Of a stretch of DNA of 64,000 nt, positions 36,214 to 45,331 are shown piece after piece. The number at the start of each line of letters is the position of its first letter. The stretch's first letter is position 1. The notes below the pieces were generated by a model that was not told the DNA's origin, did not search any database, and saw nothing but the letters and a program-made list of their open reading frames with translations. The DNA comes from an uncultured Roseobacter sp. (GTDB lineage: Bacteria > Pseudomonadota > Alphaproteobacteria > Rhodobacterales > Rhodobacteraceae), in NCBI RefSeq assembly GCF_947492555.1, contig NZ_CANLNE010000003.1, positions 496,001-560,000 of the forward strand. Reading direction: 5' to 3'. The position numbers and the translations under genes are program-made.

Positions 36214-37247
36214 TAGCGCACGGCCCATGCCAGCGGAAAGCCGGGATCAAAAACTGTGACTGGCCCGTCAGCAGTTTCGATGTGAGGGGGGTAGGTTGCG
36301 CCGGACTTTTCCAGGGTGATGGTGTCGGTATTGGCGGGCAGGCGATAAAAGGCGGGGCCATTCAGGGAGGTGAACGCCTCCAACTGGTCAAGCGCGTCTT
36401 CTTCTTCGAAGACATGGGCGAGAATGGACAGGGTGTTGGGCGCGGTAAAGCAGCCTGCACAGCCGCAGGGCAGCAGCTTGTTGGCATCCGTATGCGGGGC
36501 GGAATCGGTGCCGAGGAAGAACCGTGCGTCGCCGGACGTGGCGGCCGTGCGCAGGGCCAGCCGATGCTCTTCCCGTTTCGCGACCGGCAGGCAGTAGTAA
36601 TGCGGCCTGATTCCGCCCGCGAGGATGTGATTGCGGTTGATCACAAGGTGATGCGTGGTGATCGTGGTACCTAGGCTGTCATCCTGCGCTCGGGCATAGT
36701 CGACCGCGTTGCGCGTTGTGATGTGTTCCATGACGACGCGCAGACCGGGCGTCGCCCTGCGGATCGGGTCAAGCACACGGTCGATGAACACGGCTTCGCG
36801 GTCAAAGATATCGATGTCGGCATCCGTCACCTCGCCATGCACGCAGAGCGGCAGGCCGATTTCGGCCATTCTTTCCAGCACCGCACGCACGTTGTCAAAG
36901 TTGGATACACCACTGGCGGAATTGGTTGTGGCCCCCGCGGGATATAGTTTCACCGCATGCACAAGACCTGAGGCATGCGCGGCTGCGACATCCGCTGGGT
37001 CGGTGTCTTCGGTCAGATAGAGGGTCATCAGGGGGGTGAAATCCATGCCTTCGGGAAGCGCGGCACGGATACGGTCGTGGTAAGCGCTGGCCTGCGCGGC
37101 GGTCACCACCGGCGGCACCAGATTGGGCATGATGATGGCGCGGGCAAAATGCCGGGCAGTGGCAGGTAGGACAGCCTCCAACATCGCACCGTCACGCAGG
37201 TGCAGATGCCAATCGTCCGGGCGTCGCAGGGTCAGTGTCTGGCTCAT
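36213..37247 (-). CDS. pyrC: Dihydroorotase
   Basis: This 344-residue class II dihydroorotase closes the pyrimidine ring by converting carbamoyl-aspartate to dihydroorotate. The metal motif is HLH (His14, His16). The conserved Lys is in [15 protein letters not shown], and a second His cluster occurs in LGTDSAPHT. Length fits the family. It precedes pyrE in the same direction, giving a two-gene pyrimidine operon. Confidence 0.96.
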   Translation of the reverse strand: MSQTLTLRRPDDWHLHLRDGAMLEAVLPATARHFARAIIMPNLVPPVVTAAQASAYHDRIRAALPEGMDFTPLMTLYLTEDTDPADVAAAHASGLVHAVKLYPAGATTNSASGVSNFDNVRAVLERMAEIGLPLCVHGEVTDADIDIFDREAVFIDRVLDPIRRATPGLRVVMEHITTRNAVDYARAQDDSLGTTITTHHLVINRNHILAGGIRPHYYCLPVAKREEHRLALRTAATSGDARFFLGTDSAPHTDANKLLPCGCAGCFTAPNTLSILAHVFEEEDALDQLEAFTSLNGPAFYRLPANTDTITLEKSGATYPPHIETADGPVTVFDPGFPLAWAVR

Positions 37248-37285
37248 GTCGCTGCGCTAGCACAGCTTTGCCCGTAGTGCCAGTA

Positions 37286-38215
37286 TCAGCCGTCTTCCGC
37301 TTCGGTCAGCTGCTGCAGACGCTTGATAAAGCGGGGCGCTTGGAGGCGTTCAGCGACGTTGCGACAGAGCGCGTGAACCAGAGTATGCCGCCCTTGTTGG
37401 TCGAGCTTTGCCAGCAGGCGTCGTAGGTAAGGCAGGTGATCGCGCCGCGCCCGCATCAGTTTCGCGAAGCGGCCCGGTGTCAGGTCGCCTTCCCCGGTCG
37501 CAAGGATCAGCGCATGCAGCACATCCATCTGCAAGAGGCTTGTCTGAAGGATCCGCCCCATGTTGCGCATTGGCAGTTTCGTTACACCGGCTTTTGTGAA
37601 AAGGGCGGCGTGCATGGCGTCTTCGGTCTCGGTCGGATCGAAAATGATCAAGGTTTCCGAGGCCGCATCCAGCATGTCCGGCGCGTACCCATAGCGATCA
37701 GCGAAATTCACTCGGCGCATTTCGGTAAAGCGTTTGTCCCACTCAGTCACCCGCGGGTCGAGCGTTGCTTGCGGCTGGATGGCCAGCACTTTTGCGCCTG
37801 GCGCCGCAACGGAATAGGCTGCCGCCGCATACCCACAGGGACCAGCGCCGTAAAACAGGACCGTATCGAATTCGTCGAAAAACCCGTCATCCACGAGGCG
37901 ATCGAAAAATGCGTAGACTGCCGGATCGCGAAACCAGGTATCGCCGTTGCTGATCACCCCCAGGTGGGACCATCCGGCGCGTTTGACCATGTCCCATCCC
38001 AGCGGGTGTGCTTGCTCTGAAAGGGTCTGGATGCCTTGATGGGTCTCAAACGTCACCAGCAGCGTGGTGCCGTCTTCTACAAAAGTGGCGATATGCTTGC
38101 GGCCGAGCGGCGTCAGATATCCGTGATCATCGACCAGGTCGGTCACCTCGGATATCCATTCCTGCCGGGTCATGTTGCCCAGCGAATGTTCAAAACTTAT
38201 TGCCGCGTCCGGCAT
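37286..38215 (-). CDS. Conserved roseobacter protein, function unknown
   Basis: This 310-residue protein has a central FYGAGPCGYAAAAYSV motif that looks like a nucleophile-elbow or dinucleotide loop, plus Trp and His-rich segments (GWSHLGVI, TWFRDPAVYAFFD). Proteins of this kind are sometimes annotated as phosphoadenosine phosphosulfate reductase, but I do not see the PAPS reductase domain or its Cys motifs. The start at 38215 has GAGGAAG with proper spacing; an ATG at 38245 lacks one. It sits next to a glycosyltransferase gene on the same strand. The function is unknown. Confidence 0.7.
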   Translation of the reverse strand: MPDAAISFEHSLGNMTRQEWISEVTDLVDDHGYLTPLGRKHIATFVEDGTTLLVTFETHQGIQTLSEQAHPLGWDMVKRAGWSHLGVISNGDTWFRDPAVYAFFDRLVDDGFFDEFDTVLFYGAGPCGYAAAAYSVAAPGAKVLAIQPQATLDPRVTEWDKRFTEMRRVNFADRYGYAPDMLDAASETLIIFDPTETEDAMHAALFTKAGVTKLPMRNMGRILQTSLLQMDVLHALILATGEGDLTPGRFAKLMRARRDHLPYLRRLLAKLDQQGRHTLVHALCRNVAERLQAPRFIKRLQQLTEAEDG

Positions 38216-38319
38216 GGCACGCTTCCTCAACCTGCCTTCGGTCATATGCCGCAGGGCTTGTCATTGTAAACTAAGCTTGGTTTGAGGCAAAATTGCGGAA
38301 ACAACGTGCGGAATTTTCG

Positions 38320-39384
38320 CTAATTGTTGCTGTTTTGGCGATCCTGAAGGGCGAAGTGCACCAGCTCTGCTGCCGCTATGCGGGAAACTGGTTGCGACGG
38401 CTGCGTCATGAGAAGCCGCGAATAAAGTGCGCGGAATCGGTCTTGCAGCATCAGGGCTTCAAACCGTGCCTTGCGCCACGCGACGGCTGCGTGATGCAGA
38501 TCGGCCAGGATAGGATCGGCCATCAGGTCGTTCAACGCTGCCGTGCTGGCGGGCCGGAGTGCGTGAATTGACGTATCTTCCTCGGTGTTCAGGTTCCGCT
38601 CCACCCAGTAATCGAGCGCGAGAGGGTCATCCGCGTGCACTGCGCGTCCCCGATCGGCCTTTAGAACAAAGCTTTGCATTGCGCCCAATGGGTAATGGTT
38701 GAGCTGCACCAGCGCGTGATTGGGTTGCCCGTAGTTGGAGAAAATGCGGTTGCGTTTGAATGATGTGCCCAGCTCTCGCCCTTCACCGTCAAACCACCTT
38801 GCACCGCCAACCCGATCAGCGTCCGGTGCCTTCGGTCTGTGCACCCCAAGTTTTCCGTAGGTCTGATCGTTGCGATACAGTGTTTTGAACATCGCCGCCC
38901 GCCAGGGCCAATAGATGACCTCGGGGGCGCAACGTGCGAACTGCCGGGTTATTGGAGTGTCTGTGAATTCCTGAACGCCTGCATTGCCGAAAAGGCGCCA
39001 TGTCAGGGTAATGGCTGTGGCCTCGGGTAGCGCGGCGATCAGCGCGGGCAGCGTATGGTCGCCGCATTTCACATTGACGAATTCGTCGATATCGAGCGGC
39101 AGCAGCCAGTCCGTATTGCGGACGGATGGGTGTTTGTCGGCCAGATGCAGCGCGGTAAACTGGATGCCGCGTTTGCCATAGGGTCCGTCGTTGCGGATGT
39201 GCGCTAGCCAGCCGAGACTCTCCAGATGGTTCAGCATCGCGTCGGTGCCATCGCTGCAATCGTTCGAGCAGACTACGAAATCCGTGATCCCTGCCGCGCG
39301 GTGATGCGCCAGCCATTCCAGCAAAAATGCCGCTTCGTTTCTGACCGTCAATACGGCGGTGATCCTTGGTCGCTGATCAGACAC
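38320..39384 (-). CDS. Glycosyltransferase family 2-like protein
   Basis: This 354-residue protein has the N-terminal pattern ITAVLTVRNEAAFLLEWLAHH and VCSNDCSDGT, and a DID (DxD-like) nucleotide-sugar motif at residues 98-100 in LLPLDIDEF. It matches the group of family 2/92-like glycosyltransferases that act on lipid or surface glycans. No signal peptide or membrane helix is visible, so it is probably cytoplasmic and attached to the membrane. The acceptor is unknown. It is transcribed away from the MoxR gene. Confidence 0.8.
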   Translation of the reverse strand: MSDQRPRITAVLTVRNEAAFLLEWLAHHRAAGITDFVVCSNDCSDGTDAMLNHLESLGWLAHIRNDGPYGKRGIQFTALHLADKHPSVRNTDWLLPLDIDEFVNVKCGDHTLPALIAALPEATAITLTWRLFGNAGVQEFTDTPITRQFARCAPEVIYWPWRAAMFKTLYRNDQTYGKLGVHRPKAPDADRVGGARWFDGEGRELGTSFKRNRIFSNYGQPNHALVQLNHYPLGAMQSFVLKADRGRAVHADDPLALDYWVERNLNTEEDTSIHALRPASTAALNDLMADPILADLHHAAVAWRKARFEALMLQDRFRALYSRLLMTQPSQPVSRIAAAELVHFALQDRQNSNN

Positions 39385-39588
39385 AGCGCGTCGGCTTTCC
39401 GGAAACGCGCCTGATGGAGAATGTGCTCGTCTGCCGGGGGATATCGGTCATTGCCGATCCTCTCAATTGTCGCCGATTGACCATGCCACTTGCGGTAAAT
39501 CGCGTCAACGTAGACCAAATGGCAAGTCATCAACGCTTGACCCGCCTGCCGTGGAGTGCAGGTTGTTTGCGGGAAAAGAGGAGAATGC

Positions 39589-40497
39589 ATGGCCGGGTTT
39601 GATACGATTGACGCCGTTCAGGAGATGCTGTCGGCGCAGGGATACGTTTGCGACCGGGCGCTTGGCACTGTGGTGTTTCTGGCGCTGCGTCTGGGGCGTC
39701 CGCTCTTTCTTGAAGGCGAGGCAGGTGTCGGCAAGACCGAGATTGCCAAGGCCCTGTCTGCCGGTCTGAACCGGCGGCTGATCCGGCTCCAATGCTACGA
39801 GGGGCTCGATGCCTCCACCGCCGTCTACGAGTGGAATTTCCCCGCCCAGATGGTCGCCATCCGCACAGCGGAAGCGGCGGGCGATCAGTCCCGCGCGGAT
39901 TTGCAAGCGGAGCTTTTCAGCGACGACTACCTGATCGAACGGCCACTGCTGGAGGCGATGCGTCCGGATGAAAACGGCGCGCCGGTGCTGCTGATTGATG
40001 AACTCGACCGGACGGATGAACCCTTCGAGGCCTTTCTGCTGGAGGCGCTGAGCGATTTTCAGGTGACAATCCCGGAACTGGGTACCATCAAGGCCCCCGA
40101 GCCGCCGATCGTGATCCTGACTTCCAACCGCACCCGCGAGGTGCATGACGCGCTGAAACGCCGCTGCCTCTATCACTGGGTGGACTATCCCGACTTTGAC
40201 CGGGAGATGGAAATCCTGAACGCGCGTGCGCCCGAAGCGGCTGCTGCGCTCAGCCGCGAAGTGGTGGCTTTCGTGCAGCAATTACGCACCGAAGATCTGT
40301 TCAAGAAACCCGGCGTGGCCGAAACCATTGACTGGGCCAAATGCCTGCTCGCGCTGGATGTGATCAACCTCAGCCCCGAAGTGATCGCCGATACGCTGGG
40401 CGCGATCCTCAAGTACCAGGACGACATCCAGAAACTGCAGGGTTCGGAGGCCAAGCGCATCCTCGATCAGGTCAAAGCGACGCTGGAGCCCGCCTGA
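39589..40497 (+). CDS. MoxR-family AAA ATPase
   Basis: This 302-residue AAA+ ATPase has Walker A GEAGVGKT (43-50), Walker B VLLIDELDRTDE and sensor 1 ILTSNRTRE. MoxR proteins often act as chaperones for VWA proteins or metal-enzyme maturation. AGAGGAG precedes the ATG at 39589. The next gene encodes a CoxE-type VWA protein, so the two probably act together. In many alphaproteobacteria this pair stands near CO dehydrogenase genes, but no such genes are in the window. Confidence 0.9.
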   Translation: MAGFDTIDAVQEMLSAQGYVCDRALGTVVFLALRLGRPLFLEGEAGVGKTEIAKALSAGLNRRLIRLQCYEGLDASTAVYEWNFPAQMVAIRTAEAAGDQSRADLQAELFSDDYLIERPLLEAMRPDENGAPVLLIDELDRTDEPFEAFLLEALSDFQVTIPELGTIKAPEPPIVILTSNRTREVHDALKRRCLYHWVDYPDFDREMEILNARAPEAAAALSREVVAFVQQLRTEDLFKKPGVAETIDWAKCLLALDVINLSPEVIADTLGAILKYQDDIQKLQGSEAKRILDQVKATLEPA

Positions 40498-40498
40498 T

Positions 40499-40530
40499 GT
40501 TTCTTCTGGCAAAAAATATCCCGGGGGAGC
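40499..40530 (+). repeat. Copy 4 of a dispersed gene-3'-end element
   Basis: This copy lies on the plus strand directly after the MoxR stop codon (ending 40497). It reads GTTTCTTCTGGC, then an AAAATATCCC core and GGGGGAGC. Like the other copies it begins next to a stop codon and has the same orientation relative to the gene. It is followed by a GC-rich stretch before the VWA gene at 40564. Confidence 0.6.
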
Positions 40531-40563
40531 GCGCAGCGCGGGGGCAGCGCCCCCTGGACCGCG

Positions 40564-41826
40564 ATGCCTGAATACGCCCCCCTTGATCTGCCCGAAAACC
40601 CGAAACTGGCGGGCAACATCACCCATTTTGCGCGGGCCTTGCGCCGGGCCGGTGTGCCTATCGGGCCGGGGCGGGTGATCGATGCCATCCGCGCGGTCGA
40701 AGCGGCAGGTTTCACCGAAAAACGCGATTTCTACTGGACGCTGCACGCTTGTTTCGTGAACCGGCCTGAGCATCGTCTGGTCTTTGCACAAATCTTCCGG
40801 CTCTACTGGCGCGATCCGCGCTATCTGGAGCACATGATGTCCTACATGATCCCGGCGGTGCGCGGCGTGCAGGAGGATCGCAAGGCGCAGTCCGCTGAGA
40901 AACGCGCCGCAGAGGCCTTGCTGGACGGGGCAGAGGCACCGGACTTTGGCGAGGACGCGCCGGAGAACGAGGACACAACCGAGATTGAGATCGACGCCAG
41001 CCTGACAATGTCCAGTCAGGAACGGCTGCGCAGTCTCGATTTCGAACAAATGAGCACGGCGGAAATGGCGGCAGCCAAACGCATGCTGGCCCGGTTGAAC
41101 CTGCCGGTGCGGCCGATCCTGTCGCGCCGCGCCAAGGCGAGCCTGACTGGCCGTCGGGTCGATGCCGCGCGTACGTTGCGGGCGTCAATGCGGCAGGGCG
41201 GTGATCTGCACAAGATCGCCCTGAAGGAACCGCGCCCGCGCTGGCCAAATCTGGTCGTGCTTTGCGATATTTCGGGCTCGATGAGCCAGTACAGCCGCGT
41301 GGTGCTGCATTTTCTACATGCCGTGGCCAACGCCAAGGGCGCGGGCTGGGCCAAGGTGCATGCTTTCACTTTCGGCACGCGGCTGACCAACATCACCCGG
41401 CATCTGCGGCAACGGGATGTGGACGCGGCCCTGGCCGCCGCCGGGGCAGAGGCGCAGGACTGGGAAGGCGGCACGCGCATTGGCGACTGCCTGACCCGCT
41501 TCAATCGCGACTGGTCCCGCCGGGTCATGGGGCAGGGGGCGGTGGTGTTGCTGATCACCGACGGGCTGGACCGGGACGACCCGGCGGCGCTGACCCGCCA
41601 GATGGAGCGGTTGCATCTTTCGGCGCGTCGCCTGATCTGGTTGAACCCGCTGCTGCGCTGGGAAGGTTTTGCCCCCAAGGCGCAGGGTATCCGGGCGATG
41701 CTGCCCCATGTGGACAGCTTTCGCGCGGGCCATTCCATTGCCTCGCTTGAAGACCTCGCAGCCTCGCTCTCCCGCCCCGATGACATGGGCGAGAAAGACC
41801 GGCTCATGCGGCTGATCGACGGCTAG
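40564..41826 (+). CDS. CoxE-type VWA domain protein
   Basis: This 420-residue protein has an N-terminal helical region, a highly acidic segment (about residues 122-145) and a C-terminal von Willebrand A domain with an intact MIDAS motif DISGSMS (Asp235, Ser237, Ser239). It matches the CoxE group that works with MoxR ATPases. The acidic segment is more pronounced than is common. It is likely co-transcribed with the MoxR gene and converges on purL, whose stop lies 4 bases away. Confidence 0.88.
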   Translation: MPEYAPLDLPENPKLAGNITHFARALRRAGVPIGPGRVIDAIRAVEAAGFTEKRDFYWTLHACFVNRPEHRLVFAQIFRLYWRDPRYLEHMMSYMIPAVRGVQEDRKAQSAEKRAAEALLDGAEAPDFGEDAPENEDTTEIEIDASLTMSSQERLRSLDFEQMSTAEMAAAKRMLARLNLPVRPILSRRAKASLTGRRVDAARTLRASMRQGGDLHKIALKEPRPRWPNLVVLCDISGSMSQYSRVVLHFLHAVANAKGAGWAKVHAFTFGTRLTNITRHLRQRDVDAALAAAGAEAQDWEGGTRIGDCLTRFNRDWSRRVMGQGAVVLLITDGLDRDDPAALTRQMERLHLSARRLIWLNPLLRWEGFAPKAQGIRAMLPHVDSFRAGHSIASLEDLAASLSRPDDMGEKDRLMRLIDG

Positions 41827-41829
41827 ACG

Positions 41830-43989
41830 TCAGGCGACCGCATCGGCAAAGGCGCTGCGGTACAAGACGGAAAGCGCCGTCATTGACGCGGTGCTGCCAC
41901 CCATCTTGACGTCATAGCCGCCAAAGGTGCCGACTTTCTCCAGCGTGAGACCGGCCGTTTTGGCCGCAGCCAGCAATGTTTCCGCGTCATCCGCTTCGCA
42001 GGAGATCAGGTAACGCCCCTGATCCTCGCCAAAGAGTTTGCCAGTGTCACCCGTCTCCAGTGTCACACCCAACCCGGCGTTTTCCGCCATTTCAAAGGCA
42101 GCCAATGCCAGACCGCCATCGGAGAGGTCTGTGCAGGCGGCAATGGTGGCCCGGTTGGCGCGGATGAAATCGCCATGCGCCACTTCCTGTGCCAGATCCA
42201 CCGGCGGGGCGTCACCCTCTGCGCGGTCAAAGACCTCTGCCAGCAGGGCCGACTGCCCCAGATGTCCGGCCGTTTCGCCCAGCACCAGCGCCACATGATC
42301 CTCGCGCACGTCACAGCCGATGATGTCATCCACATGCGCAATCAGACCCACCGCGCCGATGGTTGGTGTCGGCAGGATCGCCGCGCCATCGGTCTCATTA
42401 TAGAGCGACACGTTGCCGGAGACGATGGGCATGTCCAGCGCTTTGACCGCCTCTCCAATGCCTTTGATCGCGCCGACGAACTGGCCCATGATGCGCGGCT
42501 TTTCCGGGTTGCCGAAATTCATGTTGTCGGTCGTTGCCAAGGGGACAGCGCCGACAGCGGTCAGGTTGCGGTAGGCTTCGGCGACGGCCTGTTTGCCGCC
42601 CTCAACCGGGTTGGCCTGCACATAGCGCGGCGTGACATCCGAGGTGAAGGCCAGCGCCTTGTCGGTCCCGTGCACCCGCACGATGCCTGCGCCAATGCCG
42701 GGAATGCGCACGGTATCGGCCATGACCATTGTGTCGTATTGCGTGTAGACCCATTCCTTGGCCGCATAGTTCGGGCTCAGGATAAGTTTCCTGAGCGCCT
42801 CCATCGGATCGACCTGCAGGTCTTCGGTGAAGGCGGCGGGGGCGGGGGTTTCCTCCCACGGGCGGTCGTATTCCGGGGCCGTGCCTGCCAGTGTCTTGAG
42901 CGGCAGATCGGCTTTGACCACGCCATTGTGCACAATGAGGAAGCGATCTTCGGCAATGGTTTCGCCGACAATCGCGAAATCGAGGTCCCATTTGTCGAAG
43001 ACCGCCTTGGCTTCGGCTTCAAGCTCGGGGCGCAACACCATCAGCATGCGCTCCTGGCTTTCCGACAGCATCATTTCATAGGCGGTCATGGCCTCTTCGC
43101 GCACGGGTACGTTTTCCAGATCAAGCCGCACGCCCAGGTTGCCCTTGTCGCCCATCTCCACAGCGGAGCAGGTCAGCCCGGCGGCCCCCATGTCCTGAAT
43201 GGAGATCACGGCACCCGTCTGCATCAGTTCCAGCGTCGCCTCCATCAGGCGCTTTTCGGTGAAGGGGTCACCAACCTGCACGGTGGGGCGTTTTTCCTCG
43301 ATGGTGTCGTCAAATTCGGCAGAGGCCATGGTGGCCCCGCCGACACCGTCGCGCCCGGTTTTCGCCCCCAGATAGACCACCGGCATGCCGACACCCGAGG
43401 CGGCGGAATAGAAAATCTTGTCGGCGTCCGCGAGGCCAGCGGCGAAGGCGTTCACCAAGCAATTGCCGTTATACGCCGGATCAAACCGGACCTCACCGCC
43501 CACCGTCGGGACACCGAAACAATTGCCGTAGCCGCCGATACCTTCGACAACGCCGTTGACCAGCTGCCGGGTCTTGGGGTGCGTGGTTTCCCCGAAGCTC
43601 AGCGAATTCATCGCCGCAATCGGTCGCGCGCCCATGGTGAAGACGTCGCGCAGAATGCCGCCCACCCCGGTGGCCGCGCCCTGATAGGGTTCGATGTAGC
43701 TGGGGTGGTTGTGGCTCTCCATCTTGAAGACAACCGCCTGGCCGTCGCCGATATCCACCACGCCCGCGTTTTCACCGGGTCCACAGATCACTTGTGGGCC
43801 TTCGGTGGGCAGGGTGCGCAGCCACTTTTTAGATGATTTGTAGGAACAGTGCTCGTTCCACATGGCCGAAAAAATGCCCAGCTCGGTGAATGTCGGCTCC
43901 CGGCCCACGATCTCGAGGATGCGGTCGTATTCATCCGGGCTGAGCCCGTGTTTTGCGATCAGATCCGGTGTGATGGCAGGTTCAGTCAT
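41830..43989 (-). CDS. purL: Phosphoribosylformylglycinamidine synthase II
   Basis: This 719-residue ATP-dependent enzyme converts FGAR to FGAM in purine synthesis. It is the small PurL type that needs PurS and PurQ partners. It has the [23 protein letters not shown]-binding region and a [14 protein letters not shown] motif, and the second half repeats the same fold. The start at 43989 fits the family; the longer frame to 44058 is not supported. A strong minus-strand terminator precedes it at 44078-44106, so purL is not read from lysR. Confidence 0.96.
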   Translation of the reverse strand: MTEPAITPDLIAKHGLSPDEYDRILEIVGREPTFTELGIFSAMWNEHCSYKSSKKWLRTLPTEGPQVICGPGENAGVVDIGDGQAVVFKMESHNHPSYIEPYQGAATGVGGILRDVFTMGARPIAAMNSLSFGETTHPKTRQLVNGVVEGIGGYGNCFGVPTVGGEVRFDPAYNGNCLVNAFAAGLADADKIFYSAASGVGMPVVYLGAKTGRDGVGGATMASAEFDDTIEEKRPTVQVGDPFTEKRLMEATLELMQTGAVISIQDMGAAGLTCSAVEMGDKGNLGVRLDLENVPVREEAMTAYEMMLSESQERMLMVLRPELEAEAKAVFDKWDLDFAIVGETIAEDRFLIVHNGVVKADLPLKTLAGTAPEYDRPWEETPAPAAFTEDLQVDPMEALRKLILSPNYAAKEWVYTQYDTMVMADTVRIPGIGAGIVRVHGTDKALAFTSDVTPRYVQANPVEGGKQAVAEAYRNLTAVGAVPLATTDNMNFGNPEKPRIMGQFVGAIKGIGEAVKALDMPIVSGNVSLYNETDGAAILPTPTIGAVGLIAHVDDIIGCDVREDHVALVLGETAGHLGQSALLAEVFDRAEGDAPPVDLAQEVAHGDFIRANRATIAACTDLSDGGLALAAFEMAENAGLGVTLETGDTGKLFGEDQGRYLISCEADDAETLLAAAKTAGLTLEKVGTFGGYDVKMGGSTASMTALSVLYRSAFADAVA

Positions 43990-44077
43990 CGCGCGTATGG
44001 CCCCCCGTGGCAGTGCTGCGCTGTCTTTAGAGGAAGGGGCAGGCGGGGAAAAGAGCAAAGCCGGACAGGCCCTGACG

Positions 44078-44106
44078 AAAAAAAAGGCCGAGCACGAAGC
44101 TCGGCC
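44078..44106 (-). terminator. Intrinsic terminator upstream of purL
   Basis: On the minus strand, GGCCGAGC (44106-44099) and GCTCGGCC (44093-44086) form a perfect 8-bp stem with a 5-base TTCGT loop, followed by eight T. It ends transcription from lysR or from a short RNA that starts in 44107-44252. That stretch (146 bases) also carries two small inverted repeats around 44223-44250 and a CATACCTCCCTG segment. Confidence 0.88.
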
Positions 44107-44252
44107 AAGTCCAACAGGGAGGTATGAAGGCAGATGCAGGGCATCCGCACCTTCAAGAGATCAAATAAGTGGCGGCCTGCACACGATCAAGGCTGATTCT
44201 GTATTAGAGTGAGCATGCCAGATATGCGGATTTTGCATAGCTGACCAGATGG

Positions 44253-45158
44253 TCAAGGATTCTGTTTGTCTCTCAACTGTTTGCGGTAACTTATGATCTC
44301 TTCCTGAACGAAATCCTTGAAGGCAGAGACCCGCTGCGAATGGCGCAATTCTTCCGGATATGCCAGAAAAACAGGCACATCCGCGGATTCCAGATCCGGC
44401 AGCACGCGCACCAGATCGGGAAAATCCTGTGTGACGTAGTCCGGCAGTACGCCGATTCCAAGATTGTGAAGAACACCCTGCAGAACACCGAAGTAATTGT
44501 TCACCGTCAGAAGCGAGCGGATGTCATAGGTCATAAGGTGCTGTACGAGGTTCAGGCCCGCACCCACCTGGTCGCTGTCCGTGTTCTGGCAGATGAGCCG
44601 GTGGTCCGCGATGTTCTCGATTTCCTTGGGCGTGCCGTTCTCGGCCAGATAATCGGGCGTGGCGAAGAGGCACATGCGGATCATCATCAGCTTTTTGCGA
44701 ATGAGGTCAGCCTGGCTGGGCTCCTTCATGCGGATCGCGACATCCGCCTCGCGCATTGGCAGGTCGAGCACGCGCTCTTCCAGCATCAGGTCGATTTTAA
44801 GGTCCGGGTATTGCTCATAAAGCTTGGGCAGGCGCGGCGCGAGCCAGAGCGTGCCGAACCCGGTTGTTGTCGTGACCCGAAGCTCGCCAAACACTTCCTC
44901 CTCGCTGTCGCGGATGCGGGCAGAGGCCGTGTCGAGCCGTTTGGTCATGGCCGATGTCGCATCGAACAGCAATTCCCCCTGTTCGGTGAGAATCAGGCCC
45001 CGTGCGTGGCGGTGAAACAGCGTGGTGTTGAGCATCTCTTCGAGCCCACGCACCTGCCGGCTGACCGCCGATTGCGACAGATTCAGCTTATCGCCAGCGT
45101 GGGTCAGGGACCCTGCGTCCGCCACTGCGTGAAATATTCTAAGCTTATCCCAATCCAT
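44253..45158 (-). CDS. LysR-family transcriptional regulator
   Basis: This 301-residue regulator has an N-terminal winged helix-turn-helix (LRIFHAVADAGSLTHAGDKL, LSQSAVSRQVRGLEE) and a C-terminal effector-binding domain. It is divergent from the indolepyruvate oxidoreductase gene at 45332. The 173-base gap holds an AGGTCA-N7-TGACCT inverted repeat (45262-45280), so it may control that gene and itself. The effector is unknown; an aromatic keto acid would fit the neighbour. Confidence 0.93.
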   Translation of the reverse strand: MDWDKLRIFHAVADAGSLTHAGDKLNLSQSAVSRQVRGLEEMLNTTLFHRHARGLILTEQGELLFDATSAMTKRLDTASARIRDSEEEVFGELRVTTTTGFGTLWLAPRLPKLYEQYPDLKIDLMLEERVLDLPMREADVAIRMKEPSQADLIRKKLMMIRMCLFATPDYLAENGTPKEIENIADHRLICQNTDSDQVGAGLNLVQHLMTYDIRSLLTVNNYFGVLQGVLHNLGIGVLPDYVTQDFPDLVRVLPDLESADVPVFLAYPEELRHSQRVSAFKDFVQEEIISYRKQLRDKQNP

Positions 45159-45261
45159 GTCGCATCCCGTGCAAACCCTCCGGCACGTCCTAGCGACATA
45201 TTGTTTCGAAATACAGAGAAGGTGGTGATCTGAGCGGCGAAAAGTAAAAAATCCCCTATGC

Positions 45262-45280
45262 AGGTCAGTCTTTGTGACCT
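45262..45280. promoter_or_regulatory. AGGTCA-N7-TGACCT inverted repeat, candidate LysR site
   Basis: The two 6-base arms at 45262-45267 and 45275-45280 are reverse complements separated by 7 bases. The site lies 52 bases before the start of the oxidoreductase gene and 104 bases before the LysR start. A LysR binding site is likely from position. No further conserved promoter element is clear. Confidence 0.45.
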
Positions 45281-45331
45281 AATATTGCGGTAAATCTGTG
45301 CAAGACTGGGCAAACGCTGGGGAGGCGACCA

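Noticed and set aside
42175-43836. Long plus-strand open frame opposite purL (about 550 codons)
   Set aside because: It has the same composition bias and lacks a start signal or any known motif, while purL is clear on the other strand.
44124-44168. 14-codon frame starting [14 protein letters not shown] after AGGGAGG, similar to the start of ribosomal protein bL31
   Set aside because: The spacing to the ATG is too short (1-2 bases), the similarity covers only a few residues and stops at a TAA, so a chance match is more likely than an rpmE remnant.
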